This document shows positions 29,319-37,550 of a DNA stretch of 64,000 nucleotides, one piece after another. The position numbers and the translations under genes were made by a program. Source of the DNA: Pannonibacter sp. XCT-53 (GTDB lineage: Bacteria; Pseudomonadota; Alphaproteobacteria; Rhizobiales; Stappiaceae). Numbering within the stretch: the stretch's first letter is position 1; each line of letters starts with the position of its first letter. The stretch covers positions 1,426,001 to 1,490,000 of the forward strand of contig NZ_JAABLQ010000001.1 of the NCBI RefSeq assembly GCF_009915765.1, written 5' to 3'. The notes below the pieces were generated by a model, which was not told the DNA's origin, made no database searches, and worked only from the letters and a program-made list of their open reading frames with translations.

Positions 29319-30242
29319 ATGACCGATCACGCGCTCTCTCCGGCCGGTGTGATCCGGCCCGAACGCTCCCGCCGCAGCATTCCCGGTCTTTCCGCTCTCC
29401 TTAATCTGTGGCGCGAGGCGAATGCGGTGCAGCGGACCGCCATGGTGCTGGCCCTCATCCTGCTGGTTCTCGCCCTCGCCGCGCCGCTCATTGCCCCGTT
29501 CGATCCCAACGCCCAGAGCCTCCTGTCCCGGCTGCGCCCGCCGGTCGGTTTCGAGCGGGCGAAGCTTGCCTATCTGCTGGGCACGGATGAACTCGGTCGG
29601 GATATCCTGTCGCGCTGCCTCCACGGGCTGCGGCTGACCTTCCTGCTGGCGCTCTGCGGCGCGGTGATCGGGCTCGCCATCGGTTTTGTTCTTGGAATGT
29701 TCTCCGGCCTTGCCGGCGGCATGACCGATGACCTGATCATGGGGCTGGTGGATGCGCAGATCGCCATTCCCTTCACGCTGGTGGCGCTGCTGATCCTGGC
29801 CGTGTTCGGCTCCGGGCTCGACGTGATGATCCTGGTGCTCGGCCTGCATGGCTGGGAGCAATACACCCGCATCGTCCGGGGCGAGGTGCGCAAGCTGAAG
29901 GAGATGCCCTTCATCGAGGCGGCGCGGGCCGCAGGCGCCACCCCCTGGCGCATCGCCCGCCGGCATATCCTGCCCAACATCGTCTCGCCGCTGGTGGTGC
30001 AGTTCACCTTGAGCTTCTCCAACATCGTGCTCTTGGAATCGACCCTGTCCTTCCTCGGGCTCGGCGTGCAGCCGCCCACCGCGACGCTGGGCTCGATGGT
30101 CGGCATCGGCCGCGACTACCTGCCGACCGCTCCCTGGATCGTGCTCGCCCCGGCGGCGGTGATCCTCCTCCTGACCTTTGCCGTGCAGATCCTGGGCGAC
30201 TGGCTCCGGGACCGCGCCGACGTGCGCCTGCGCAGCCGCTGA
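29319..30242 (+). CDS. peptide-type ABC importer permease (DppC/OppC family)
   Basis: 307 residues from ATG 29319. A cytoplasmic N-terminal tail precedes the first helix (RTAMVLALILLVLALAAPLI). LLGTDELGRDILSR is the hallmark of OppC-type permeases. The EAA loop is MPFIEAARAAGATPWRIARR near residue 205. It pairs with the upstream permease. A binding-protein gene follows 65 bases later. Confidence 0.92.
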   Translation: MTDHALSPAGVIRPERSRRSIPGLSALLNLWREANAVQRTAMVLALILLVLALAAPLIAPFDPNAQSLLSRLRPPVGFERAKLAYLLGTDELGRDILSRCLHGLRLTFLLALCGAVIGLAIGFVLGMFSGLAGGMTDDLIMGLVDAQIAIPFTLVALLILAVFGSGLDVMILVLGLHGWEQYTRIVRGEVRKLKEMPFIEAARAAGATPWRIARRHILPNIVSPLVVQFTLSFSNIVLLESTLSFLGLGVQPPTATLGSMVGIGRDYLPTAPWIVLAPAAVILLLTFAVQILGDWLRDRADVRLRSR

Positions 30243-30307
30243 AACAACAGAAGCCGGAACGGCCGACGTCCCTACTCCCTCTCCTCACCCCTCTTGTGGA
30301 GGCATTC

Positions 30308-31858
30308 ATGCTGAGACTTCTTGCAAGCACTGCCCTGATCAGCGCCGCCCTCGCCGGCTCTGCCCTGTCCGCCGAGATCACCGTCGGCGCGGCCAACGTG
30401 TCGTCCTATCTGGATCCGGGCCGCGACCATTCCAACGTGGGCTCGCAGTTCTACTACAACAGCTTCGACACGCTGATCGGCAAGAACCACGACACGACCA
30501 AGACCGAGTGGGTTCCCGCGCTGGCGACCTCGTGGAAGCTGATCGACGACACCACGATGGAGCTGAAGCTGCGCGACGGCGTAAAGTTCCACAACGGTGC
30601 GGCCATGACCGCCGATGACGTGGTGTTCTCGCTGAACCGCATGTTCCAGGCCGACTTCCCGCCCTACCAGGTGCGCGCCCGCGACCGCTTCTCCAACTTC
30701 GCCGGGGCCGAGAAGGTCGATGACCTGACCATCCGCGTGAAGGCCAAGCGCGCCGAGCCGCTGTGGGAGACGCTTTTGAACCTGCAGCAGGTCATGATCA
30801 TCCCGGCCGCCTACACCATGAGCCTTGCCGGCGACCCGGCCAAGCTGGAACACGACGACTTCGAGGCCTTCTCGCTGAAGCCGGTCGGCACCGGCCCCTA
30901 CAAGGTGTCCGAGTTCGTTCCGGGCCAGACCATCGTCTGGGAGCGCTTCGCCGACTTCTGGGGCGACAAGGCCCCGCTCGACAAGGTGACCGTCAAGCAC
31001 ATGCCGGAAACCGCCTCGCGCATCACCGCCCTGAAGACCGGTGAAGCCGACATCGTGACGAACATCGCCCCGGACCAGCTCGACATGATCGACAAGGACC
31101 CGGACATGAAGGCCTTCGGTGCGCCGACCGCCCTGTTCCACGTCATGATCATGAACCAGAACCATCCGAAGCTGAAGGATGCCCGCATCCGCCAGGCGCT
31201 GTCGCTGGCCATCGACCGTGACGCGCTGAACGAGGCGCTGTGGCTCGGCAAGGCCGTGGTTCCGGCCTCGCACACGATGGAAGAGTTCGGCGAGCTCTAC
31301 ATGCCGGAGCTGAAGACCTTCGAGTACAACCCGGAGAAGGCAAAGCAGCTGCTCAAGGAAGCCGGTTACGACGGCTCCGAGATCACCTTCGACACGGCGG
31401 CCGGCTATTACACCAACGGTCTGCTGGCGACCCAGGCGATCATGGAAATGTGGGCCGAAGTCGGCGTGAAGGGCAAGATCAACGTCGGCGACAAGTGGAC
31501 CGGCAACTCGCCGGAGCTGATGGTCCGCAACTGGTCCAACCCGATGTATTTCGCCGATCCGTTCGGTTCCTTCGGCGTGATGTGGGCGCCGGGCGGCCCG
31601 TCGCAGTCGGAAGGCCGCTTCAACACGGATGACGCCTATGCCGCCGCCTGGGAGAAGTTCCGCTTCTCCGGCGACGTCGAGCTGCGCCGCGCGGCCTATG
31701 CCGAGCTGATGGACCGCGTGAAGGCCGATCCGGCCCTGCTGCCGCTCTATCGTCCCTATGAAGCCTGGGCGATGAAGAACGCGGTCAACTGGCAGCCCAA
31801 GCCGGGCCACATCCCCTACGTGCTCGACTTCCGCGCCGGCTCCATCTCCTTCAACTGA
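30308..31858 (+). CDS. periplasmic solute-binding protein of the peptide-type importer (SBP_bac_5)
   Basis: 516 residues from ATG 30308, with GGAGG five bases upstream. A signal peptide (LRLLASTALISAALAGSALSA) has no lipobox, so the mature protein is a free periplasmic binder. Family marks include WVPALATSWKLIDDTTMELKL-type sequence near residue 75, GVKFHNGAAMTADDV and GTGPYKV. These proteins bind peptides, but also opines, glycosides and other small ligands. The company of a phosphatase and a phosphoesterase suggests something other than a plain peptide. A hairpin after the gene may raise its message level above the distal genes. Confidence 0.92.
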   Translation: MLRLLASTALISAALAGSALSAEITVGAANVSSYLDPGRDHSNVGSQFYYNSFDTLIGKNHDTTKTEWVPALATSWKLIDDTTMELKLRDGVKFHNGAAMTADDVVFSLNRMFQADFPPYQVRARDRFSNFAGAEKVDDLTIRVKAKRAEPLWETLLNLQQVMIIPAAYTMSLAGDPAKLEHDDFEAFSLKPVGTGPYKVSEFVPGQTIVWERFADFWGDKAPLDKVTVKHMPETASRITALKTGEADIVTNIAPDQLDMIDKDPDMKAFGAPTALFHVMIMNQNHPKLKDARIRQALSLAIDRDALNEALWLGKAVVPASHTMEEFGELYMPELKTFEYNPEKAKQLLKEAGYDGSEITFDTAAGYYTNGLLATQAIMEMWAEVGVKGKINVGDKWTGNSPELMVRNWSNPMYFADPFGSFGVMWAPGGPSQSEGRFNTDDAYAAAWEKFRFSGDVELRRAAYAELMDRVKADPALLPLYRPYEAWAMKNAVNWQPKPGHIPYVLDFRAGSISFN

Positions 31859-31871
31859 GCCTGACCTCCAG

Positions 31872-31900
31872 CCGGAGCGCTGCCCCTCGCAGCGCTCCGG
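31872..31900 (+). terminator. intra-operon hairpin after the binding-protein gene
   Basis: CCGGAGCGCTG and CAGCGCTCCGG pair perfectly over 11 bases with a seven-base loop and a short TTT. It sits 13 bases past the binding-protein stop and before the next gene of the same operon, a common position for partial termination and 3'-end protection. Confidence 0.7.
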
Positions 31901-31929
31901 TTTCCCCCAATGCCAAAAGGATCCTTGCC

Positions 31930-32799
31930 GTGACCGTCCGTCTTGCCCTCGTTGCCGATATCCATCATGGCGCGCCCTCCGCCACCAAGCGCGGCGACAC
32001 CGCCCTTGGCCTGATGGAGGAGTTCGCCCGCTTCACCAACGCCGCACGCCCGGATCTGGTCATCGATCTCGGCGACCGGATTTCCGACATCGACCGCGAC
32101 ACCGACCTGCGGCTGGAGCGCGAGGTGGCCGAAGCCTTCGCCCCGATCACCGCGCCGGTGCGCCACATCTGCGGCAACCATGACCGCGACCATCTGGAGG
32201 TCGCCGACAACGAGGCGATCCTCGGCCAGAGCCTTGCAAACGAGACCCTCGACATCGGCGGCTGGCGCATCGCGCTGTGGCGGGCCGACAGCCGCATCAT
32301 CCGCACGCCGGAGCACTCCGGTTTCGTGCTGAAGGAAGCCGATCTCCTGTGGCTGTCGCGCGTGGCGCAGACGGCCGACCGGCCGCTGCTCGTCTTGAGC
32401 CACGTGCCCATCTCCGGCCATGCCCAGACCGGCAACTACTATTTCCAGAACAACCCGTCCGCCTCGACCTATCCCCATGCCGAGCGCGCACGTGCAGCCC
32501 TTGCGCAGGCGCGCGTTCCGGTGGTCTGCATGGCCGGCCACGTGCACTGGAACACGGTCACGAAGGTCGACGGCATCGTCCACATGACGCAGCAGTCGCT
32601 GACCGAGAGCTTCACCACCTCGGGAGAACCGGCCGGGGCCTTCGGCCTCCTGGAGCTTGGCGACACCGTCTCCTGGCAGGTCGAGGGCAAGGACCCGATG
32701 CGCTTTGCCTTCACGCCGACGGCGGACCGCTGGACGCCGGTGATGCCGGTGTTGGACAGCCTGCCCGAATTTGCCGCCCGCCGGCGGACCGCAGCATGA
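31930..32799 (+). CDS. calcineurin-like metallophosphoesterase
   Basis: 289 residues from a GTG at 31930, with AAAGG upstream. All five metal-binding blocks are present: DIHHG near residue 10, DLGDRISD near 46, GNHDRDH near 82, SHVPI near 158 and GHVHWN near 200. No signal peptide, so it acts in the cytoplasm. It would hydrolyse a phosphomono- or phosphodiester. Its stop overlaps the ATPase gene start (ATGA), which places it firmly in the importer operon and suggests that the imported compound carries a phosphoester. Confidence 0.88.
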   Translation: MTVRLALVADIHHGAPSATKRGDTALGLMEEFARFTNAARPDLVIDLGDRISDIDRDTDLRLEREVAEAFAPITAPVRHICGNHDRDHLEVADNEAILGQSLANETLDIGGWRIALWRADSRIIRTPEHSGFVLKEADLLWLSRVAQTADRPLLVLSHVPISGHAQTGNYYFQNNPSASTYPHAERARAALAQARVPVVCMAGHVHWNTVTKVDGIVHMTQQSLTESFTTSGEPAGAFGLLELGDTVSWQVEGKDPMRFAFTPTADRWTPVMPVLDSLPEFAARRRTAA

Positions 32800-34556
32800 C
32801 CGCCGCGCCGGAGGCACAGCCGGTCCTGGCCGTCGAGGGCCTGAAAGTGGCCTTCGGCGCGCATGAGGCCGTGAAGGGCCTGAGCTTCTCCATCCGCGCC
32901 GGCGAGACGCTGGCGCTGGTGGGGGAATCCGGCTCCGGCAAGTCGGCGACGGCGCTCGCCATCCTGCGGCTGATCGAGCGCGAAGGCGGACGGATCGCGG
33001 GCGGGCGCATCCTGCTCGGTACAGGTGCCGACCAGATTGACCTCACCGCCCTGTCCGATGACGCGCTCACCGACATTCGCGGCGACCGGGTGTCGATGGT
33101 GTTCCAGGAGCCGATGACCTCGCTGAACCCGGTGATGACCGTCGGGGCGCAGCTGGCCGAGGTGTTCATCCGGCACCGGGGCCTGAGTGCCCGCGCGGCG
33201 CTTGAGGAAGCCCGGGCCGGGCTCGACGCCGTGCGCATTCCGGACGCGCAGCGCCGGCTGGGACAGTACCCGCACGAGCTGTCGGGCGGCCTGCGCCAGC
33301 GGGTGATGATCGCCATGGCGCTGGCCTGCCGCCCGGATCTTCTCATTGCAGATGAACCGACCACTGCGCTGGATGTGACGACACAGGCCGAGATCCTCGA
33401 CCTGATCCGTTCATTGCAAAATGAAATCGGCATGGGCCTTCTTTTCATTACGCATGACATGGGTGTTGTCTCGGAGATCGCCGACCGCGTTCTGGTGCTG
33501 CGGCATGGCCAGGCCATCGAGGAGGCAGCCACGGCCGAGCTGTTCCGCGCGCCGCAGGCGGCCTATTCCCGCGCCCTGATGGAGGCAACGCCGCGCCTCG
33601 GCAGTGGCAGCCTGACCCGGCCGGCAAGCACGACGCCCGTGCTGACCGTGCGCGACCTTTCGACCCGCTTCCCGGTCCGAAAGGGGTTCCTGCGCCGCCT
33701 GCAGGGGGAGCTTCATGCCGTGCGCTCTGTCAGCCTGACGCTGAACGAGGGCGAGACGCTGGGCCTGGTGGGCGAATCCGGTTGCGGCAAGTCCACGCTG
33801 GCGCGCAGCATCCTGCGGCTGGTGGAGCCGGCCGAGGGCCGGGTGGAACTGGCCGAACGGGAGCTGACCGGCAAGCGGCTTGCCGACCTCAGGCCGGAGC
33901 GGCGGCTGGCGCAGATGGTGTTCCAGGACCCCTTTGCCAGCCTCAACCCGCGCCTGCCGGTGCATGAGCTGGTGACCGAGCCCGCACGCATTCACGGCCT
34001 GATCGGCGAGACGGACCAAAAGCAGCTGGCTGCCGAGCTGGTGACGCGGGTGGGCCTGGAGGCGGACTGCATCACCCGCTATCCGCACCAGTTCTCCGGC
34101 GGGCAGCGCCAGCGGCTCTGCATCGCGCGGGCGCTGTCGGCGCAGCCCAAACTGATCGTTGCAGATGAAGCGGTGTCGGCGCTCGACGTCTCGATTGCCC
34201 GGCAGGTGACGGACCTGATGCTGGACCTGCAGCAGCGCGAAGGCATGGCTTTTCTTTTCATTTCGCATGACATTGCCGTGGTCGAGCGGGTCAGCCACCG
34301 CATCGCGGTGATGTATGGCGGCGAGATCGTCGAGATGGGCGCGACCGCCGACATCCTCGCGCGGCCGCAGCACAGCTATACCCGCCGCCTGCTGGCCGCC
34401 GTGCCCTCGGGCAAGCCGGGCGAGAACCGCAAGGATGGCCGGCTGCGCGAGGCGGTTGCCCCGAAGCTCGCCTTCACGCGTCCGGGCGAACGGCTGGCCC
34501 AGCTGCCGCTGGTCGAGGTGCTGCCCGGCCATTTCGTGCGGGCGGAGGCCGCCTGA
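32796..34556 (+). CDS. fused dual ATPase of the peptide-type ABC importer (DppD-DppF type)
   Basis: 586 residues with two complete ATPase domains. Domain 1 has Walker A GESGSGKSA, signature LSGGLRQRVMIAMAL and Walker B LLIADEPTTALD. Domain 2, from about residue 280, has GESGCGKST, FSGGQRQRLCIARAL and LIVADEAVSALD. Each is followed by the oligopeptide-type C-terminal extension. In most peptide importers the two ATPases are separate genes; the fusion is a known variant. The first signature has Leu where Gln is usual (SGGLRQR). It powers the permeases at 28388-30242. Confidence 0.93.
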   Translation: MTAAPEAQPVLAVEGLKVAFGAHEAVKGLSFSIRAGETLALVGESGSGKSATALAILRLIEREGGRIAGGRILLGTGADQIDLTALSDDALTDIRGDRVSMVFQEPMTSLNPVMTVGAQLAEVFIRHRGLSARAALEEARAGLDAVRIPDAQRRLGQYPHELSGGLRQRVMIAMALACRPDLLIADEPTTALDVTTQAEILDLIRSLQNEIGMGLLFITHDMGVVSEIADRVLVLRHGQAIEEAATAELFRAPQAAYSRALMEATPRLGSGSLTRPASTTPVLTVRDLSTRFPVRKGFLRRLQGELHAVRSVSLTLNEGETLGLVGESGCGKSTLARSILRLVEPAEGRVELAERELTGKRLADLRPERRLAQMVFQDPFASLNPRLPVHELVTEPARIHGLIGETDQKQLAAELVTRVGLEADCITRYPHQFSGGQRQRLCIARALSAQPKLIVADEAVSALDVSIARQVTDLMLDLQQREGMAFLFISHDIAVVERVSHRIAVMYGGEIVEMGATADILARPQHSYTRRLLAAVPSGKPGENRKDGRLREAVAPKLAFTRPGERLAQLPLVEVLPGHFVRAEAA

Positions 34557-34659
34557 GCCGCCGCCCTCTGCCCGCAGCCGGCAACGTCGCAGAACCGGCA
34601 TGGCGTGTCGTTTTCGGATCATCCGCAACGGCCCGCCCGTGGTGGATTGGGGCAGGACC

Positions 34660-34830
34660 AGGGTGCCCTGCTTCGGCGACGCGGCAGGGAGAATTGGGAA
34701 GCCGGTGAAACGCCGGCGCTGCCCCCGCAACGGTGGCGAGGACAGGAGCGCGGTGGAGGAGCCACTGGGGCAACCCGGGAAGGTGCCGCATCCGGGCCGC
34801 AAGGCCGCCTCGAAGCCCGGAAACCAGCCC
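34660..34830 (+). promoter_or_regulatory. cobalamin (AdoCbl) riboswitch
   Basis: All core elements occur in order on the plus strand: GGTGCC at 34662, GGGAAGCCGGTGAAACGCCGG from about 34696, GCTGCCCCCGCAACGGT from about 34718, GAGCCACTGG from about 34759 and a B12 box AAGCCCGGAAACCAGCC at about 34813-34829. The regulated gene starts at 34954. These switches usually shut off expression when adenosylcobalamin is plentiful. The downstream gene is a Rieske oxygenase rather than a B12 synthesis or uptake gene, which is unusual. The rest of 34557-34953 holds the expression platform; I cannot tell terminator from ribosome-site sequestration. Confidence 0.93.
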
Positions 34831-34953
34831 TGGCCAGCACGACCCAACGGATCGCGGTGGGCGGACCGGGGCAGCCAGAGCTGTGGCGGAGGGAGACCGC
34901 CGCGGCCCTCCTGTCCCTGCCCCAGCCCCCGCCGGCAAGCGGAATGTGAGGCC

Positions 34954-36198
34954 ATGGACGTTCGCAATGACATGCTGAAGCGGGTGAAGAACCGGCGCGA
35001 AGGCTATTCTCTCGATCAGGCCTTCTACACCGACCCGGAGTACTTCAGGCTCGACCTGGATCTGATCTGGTACCGCGACTGGCTGTTCGTCGGCCATGAC
35101 TGCGAGGTGGCCAGGGCCGGCAGCTTCTTCACCGTGCAGGTGGGCGACTATCCGGTGGTGATCCTGCGTGACAGCGACGGTCAGATCCGCGCCTTCCACA
35201 ATTCCTGTCGCCATCGCGGCAGCCGGGTTTGCACCGAGCATCGCGGCTCCAGCGCAAGGCTCGTCTGCCCCTATCACCAGTGGACCTATGACCTCGACGG
35301 CAGCCTGCTCTATGCGCGGCAGATGGCGGAGGACTTCGACAAGTCGCAGTTCTCGCTGAAACCCGTCGCCTGCGAGAGCGTGGCCGGCTACATCTTCATC
35401 TGCCTGGCGGAGAAGCCGGCCGAGTTCGCGCCTTTCGCGCAGCTGATGCAGCCCTATTTCGCGCCGCACCGCCTCACCGAGGCCAAGGTCGCCTTCGAGA
35501 GCACGATCATCGAGAAGGGCAACTGGAAGCTCGTGTGGGAGAACAACCGCGAGTGCTACCACTGCGCCGGCAACCACCCCGAACTCTGCAAGACCTACCC
35601 GGAAGCCCCGACGGTGACCGGGGTTGCCGGCGGCGACGAGGACCCGGACCTGACCGAGCACTGGACGCGGCTGGAAGCGGGCGGCCTGCCGAGCCGGTTC
35701 CGGATGCACGAGAGCGGCCAGTTCCGCGCCTGCCGCACGCCGCTGATCGGCGATGCGGTGAGCTACACGATTTCCGGCCGCCCGGCGGTGCAGGAGCGTC
35801 TGTCGGCGGAGGTGAGCCAGGAGCGGATCGGCGCGCTGCTGCTGTTCCATTATCCGACCACCTGGAACCATGTGCTCGGCGACCATGCGGTGACCTTCCG
35901 CGTGCTGCCGATCAGCGCCACCGAGACGGCCGTGACCACCAAGTGGCTGGTCAACAAGGACGCGGTCGAGGGCGTCGACTATGACCTCGACACGCTGACG
36001 CATGTCTGGATGCAGACCAACGACCAGGACCGGCGGATCGTCGAGGAGAATGCCTTCGGCATCAAGTCGCCCGCCTATGAGCCGGGTCCCTATTCCGAGC
36101 TGCACGAGGGCGGCGTGATGCAGTTCGTCGACTGGTACTGCCGCTCGGTGGAGACGCGCCTGACCGAAGGCGGCAAGTCGTTGCGCAGCGTTGCCTGA
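34954..36198 (+). CDS. gbcA: Rieske oxygenase, glycine betaine monooxygenase-like large subunit
   Basis: 414 residues from ATG 34954. The Rieske centre is CRHRG (C-x-H) and CPYHQW (C-x2-H) near residues 88-110. The mononuclear iron site follows in ENNRECYHCAGNHPEL near 197. Overall it resembles GbcA, which removes a methyl group from glycine betaine as formaldehyde to give dimethylglycine; stachydrine and carnitine oxygenases are close relatives, so the substrate is probable rather than certain. The next gene encodes the reductase, 12 bases on. A cobalamin riboswitch precedes it, tying expression to B12 status. Confidence 0.85.
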   Translation: MDVRNDMLKRVKNRREGYSLDQAFYTDPEYFRLDLDLIWYRDWLFVGHDCEVARAGSFFTVQVGDYPVVILRDSDGQIRAFHNSCRHRGSRVCTEHRGSSARLVCPYHQWTYDLDGSLLYARQMAEDFDKSQFSLKPVACESVAGYIFICLAEKPAEFAPFAQLMQPYFAPHRLTEAKVAFESTIIEKGNWKLVWENNRECYHCAGNHPELCKTYPEAPTVTGVAGGDEDPDLTEHWTRLEAGGLPSRFRMHESGQFRACRTPLIGDAVSYTISGRPAVQERLSAEVSQERIGALLLFHYPTTWNHVLGDHAVTFRVLPISATETAVTTKWLVNKDAVEGVDYDLDTLTHVWMQTNDQDRRIVEENAFGIKSPAYEPGPYSELHEGGVMQFVDWYCRSVETRLTEGGKSLRSVA

Positions 36199-36210
36199 GG
36201 GACACGGATC

Positions 36211-37458
36211 ATGACCGTCAAGCCGGATCTTGCCGCAGGCCTCGCCCTGCCCTTCGCCAGCACCGCACCGTGGAAGGGCTCTTCGGCGCGGCTGGAAGTG
36301 ATCGCCGTCATCGACGAGACGGCCGACGTGAAGACCTTCGTGTTTCGGCCCGAAGGCGGCGGCTGGTTTTCCTACAAGCCCGGCCAGTTCGTGACCCTGG
36401 AGCTGCCGGTGCCCGGCGGGCCGGTGTGGCGGACCTATACGCTCTCCTCCACGCCGACGCGGCCCTTCTCCGCCTCGGTGACGGTGAAGGCACAGGCAGG
36501 CAGCATCGGCACGCGCTGGATGTTCGACACGCTGGTGCCGGGCATGACGCTGACGGCCAGCGGCCCGGCCGGGCATTTCAGCCACTGGAACCATCTGGCC
36601 GAGCGCTATCTGTTCCTGTCGGCCGGATCAGGCATCACGCCGATGATGTCGATGCTGCGCGCGATGGCCGACACGGCCCCGGCCAGCGACGTGGCGTTCC
36701 TGACCTGCGGCCGCACGCCCGGCGACCTTCTGTTCCGCGACGAGCTGGAGATGCTGGCGCGGCAGATGCCGAACCTGACGCTGGGGCTGATGGTGGAGCG
36801 CAAGAGCGCGGCCGACCGCTGGCACGGCCTGACCGGGCGCATCGACATGGCGCGGCTGAAGTTCCTGGTGCGCGACTACCGGCAGCGGGAGATCTTCTGC
36901 TGCGGTCCGGAACCCTTCATGGCCGGCGTGCGCCTGATGCTGGAAGACGCCGGCTTCGACATGCGCCACTATCACGAGGAAAGCTTCGGCGCGCCGTCGA
37001 AGGCACAGACGCAGCCCCAGACCAAAGTCCAGACTCAGTCTCAGGCACAGGCCACCAGCGCCGAGGCCACGAGCGAAGCAAAGACGGTGACGGATGATGC
37101 CACGGCTGGCCGCGTCCCGTCGCAGGTGCAAGGCGCAGCGCCGACGGCCGCCCCCCCGGCGCAGGATGGCACCGCCCCCGCCGGGTATGCCGGCGACGGC
37201 ATGCAACTGCAGTTCAGCCGCAGCGACGTCACGACGACCTGTGCCCCCGGCACGACCCTGCTGGAGGCCGCCCGCGCGGCCGCCGTCCGCATCCCGGCCG
37301 CCTGCGAGGCCGGCATGTGCGGCACCTGCAAGGTGAAGAAGACGGCCGGCGACGTGGCGATGGAGCACAATGGCGGCATCACGGACGAGGAAATCGGCGA
37401 CGGCTATGTGCTGGCCTGTTGCGCGCGGCCGCTTGGCCCCGTCACGCTCGAGGTGTGA
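36211..37458 (+). CDS. gbcB: oxygenase reductase (FAD/NAD + 2Fe-2S), GbcB-like
   Basis: 415 residues. An N-terminal FAD domain (RTYTLSSTP near residue 75) and NAD domain (SAGSGITPMMSM near 138, CGPEPFM near 230) are followed by a plant-type ferredoxin domain with CEAGMCGTC and LACC near the C terminus. It carries electrons from NAD(P)H to the Rieske oxygenase. Between the two parts lies an unusually long low-complexity linker, residues about 265-335, with QTQPQTKVQTQSQAQ and Ala/Thr/Pro-rich sequence. The substrate assignment follows its partner. Confidence 0.87.
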   Translation: MTVKPDLAAGLALPFASTAPWKGSSARLEVIAVIDETADVKTFVFRPEGGGWFSYKPGQFVTLELPVPGGPVWRTYTLSSTPTRPFSASVTVKAQAGSIGTRWMFDTLVPGMTLTASGPAGHFSHWNHLAERYLFLSAGSGITPMMSMLRAMADTAPASDVAFLTCGRTPGDLLFRDELEMLARQMPNLTLGLMVERKSAADRWHGLTGRIDMARLKFLVRDYRQREIFCCGPEPFMAGVRLMLEDAGFDMRHYHEESFGAPSKAQTQPQTKVQTQSQAQATSAEATSEAKTVTDDATAGRVPSQVQGAAPTAAPPAQDGTAPAGYAGDGMQLQFSRSDVTTTCAPGTTLLEAARAAAVRIPAACEAGMCGTCKVKKTAGDVAMEHNGGITDEEIGDGYVLACCARPLGPVTLEV

Positions 37459-37550
37459 GGCTGGCGGCGTGCGGCTGGTCGCAGGGGGCGCGAGACCCAC
37501 GGCCCGTCGTGCCGCCCGATCCGGGACAGGCCGCGACCGGGGTCCCCGTC

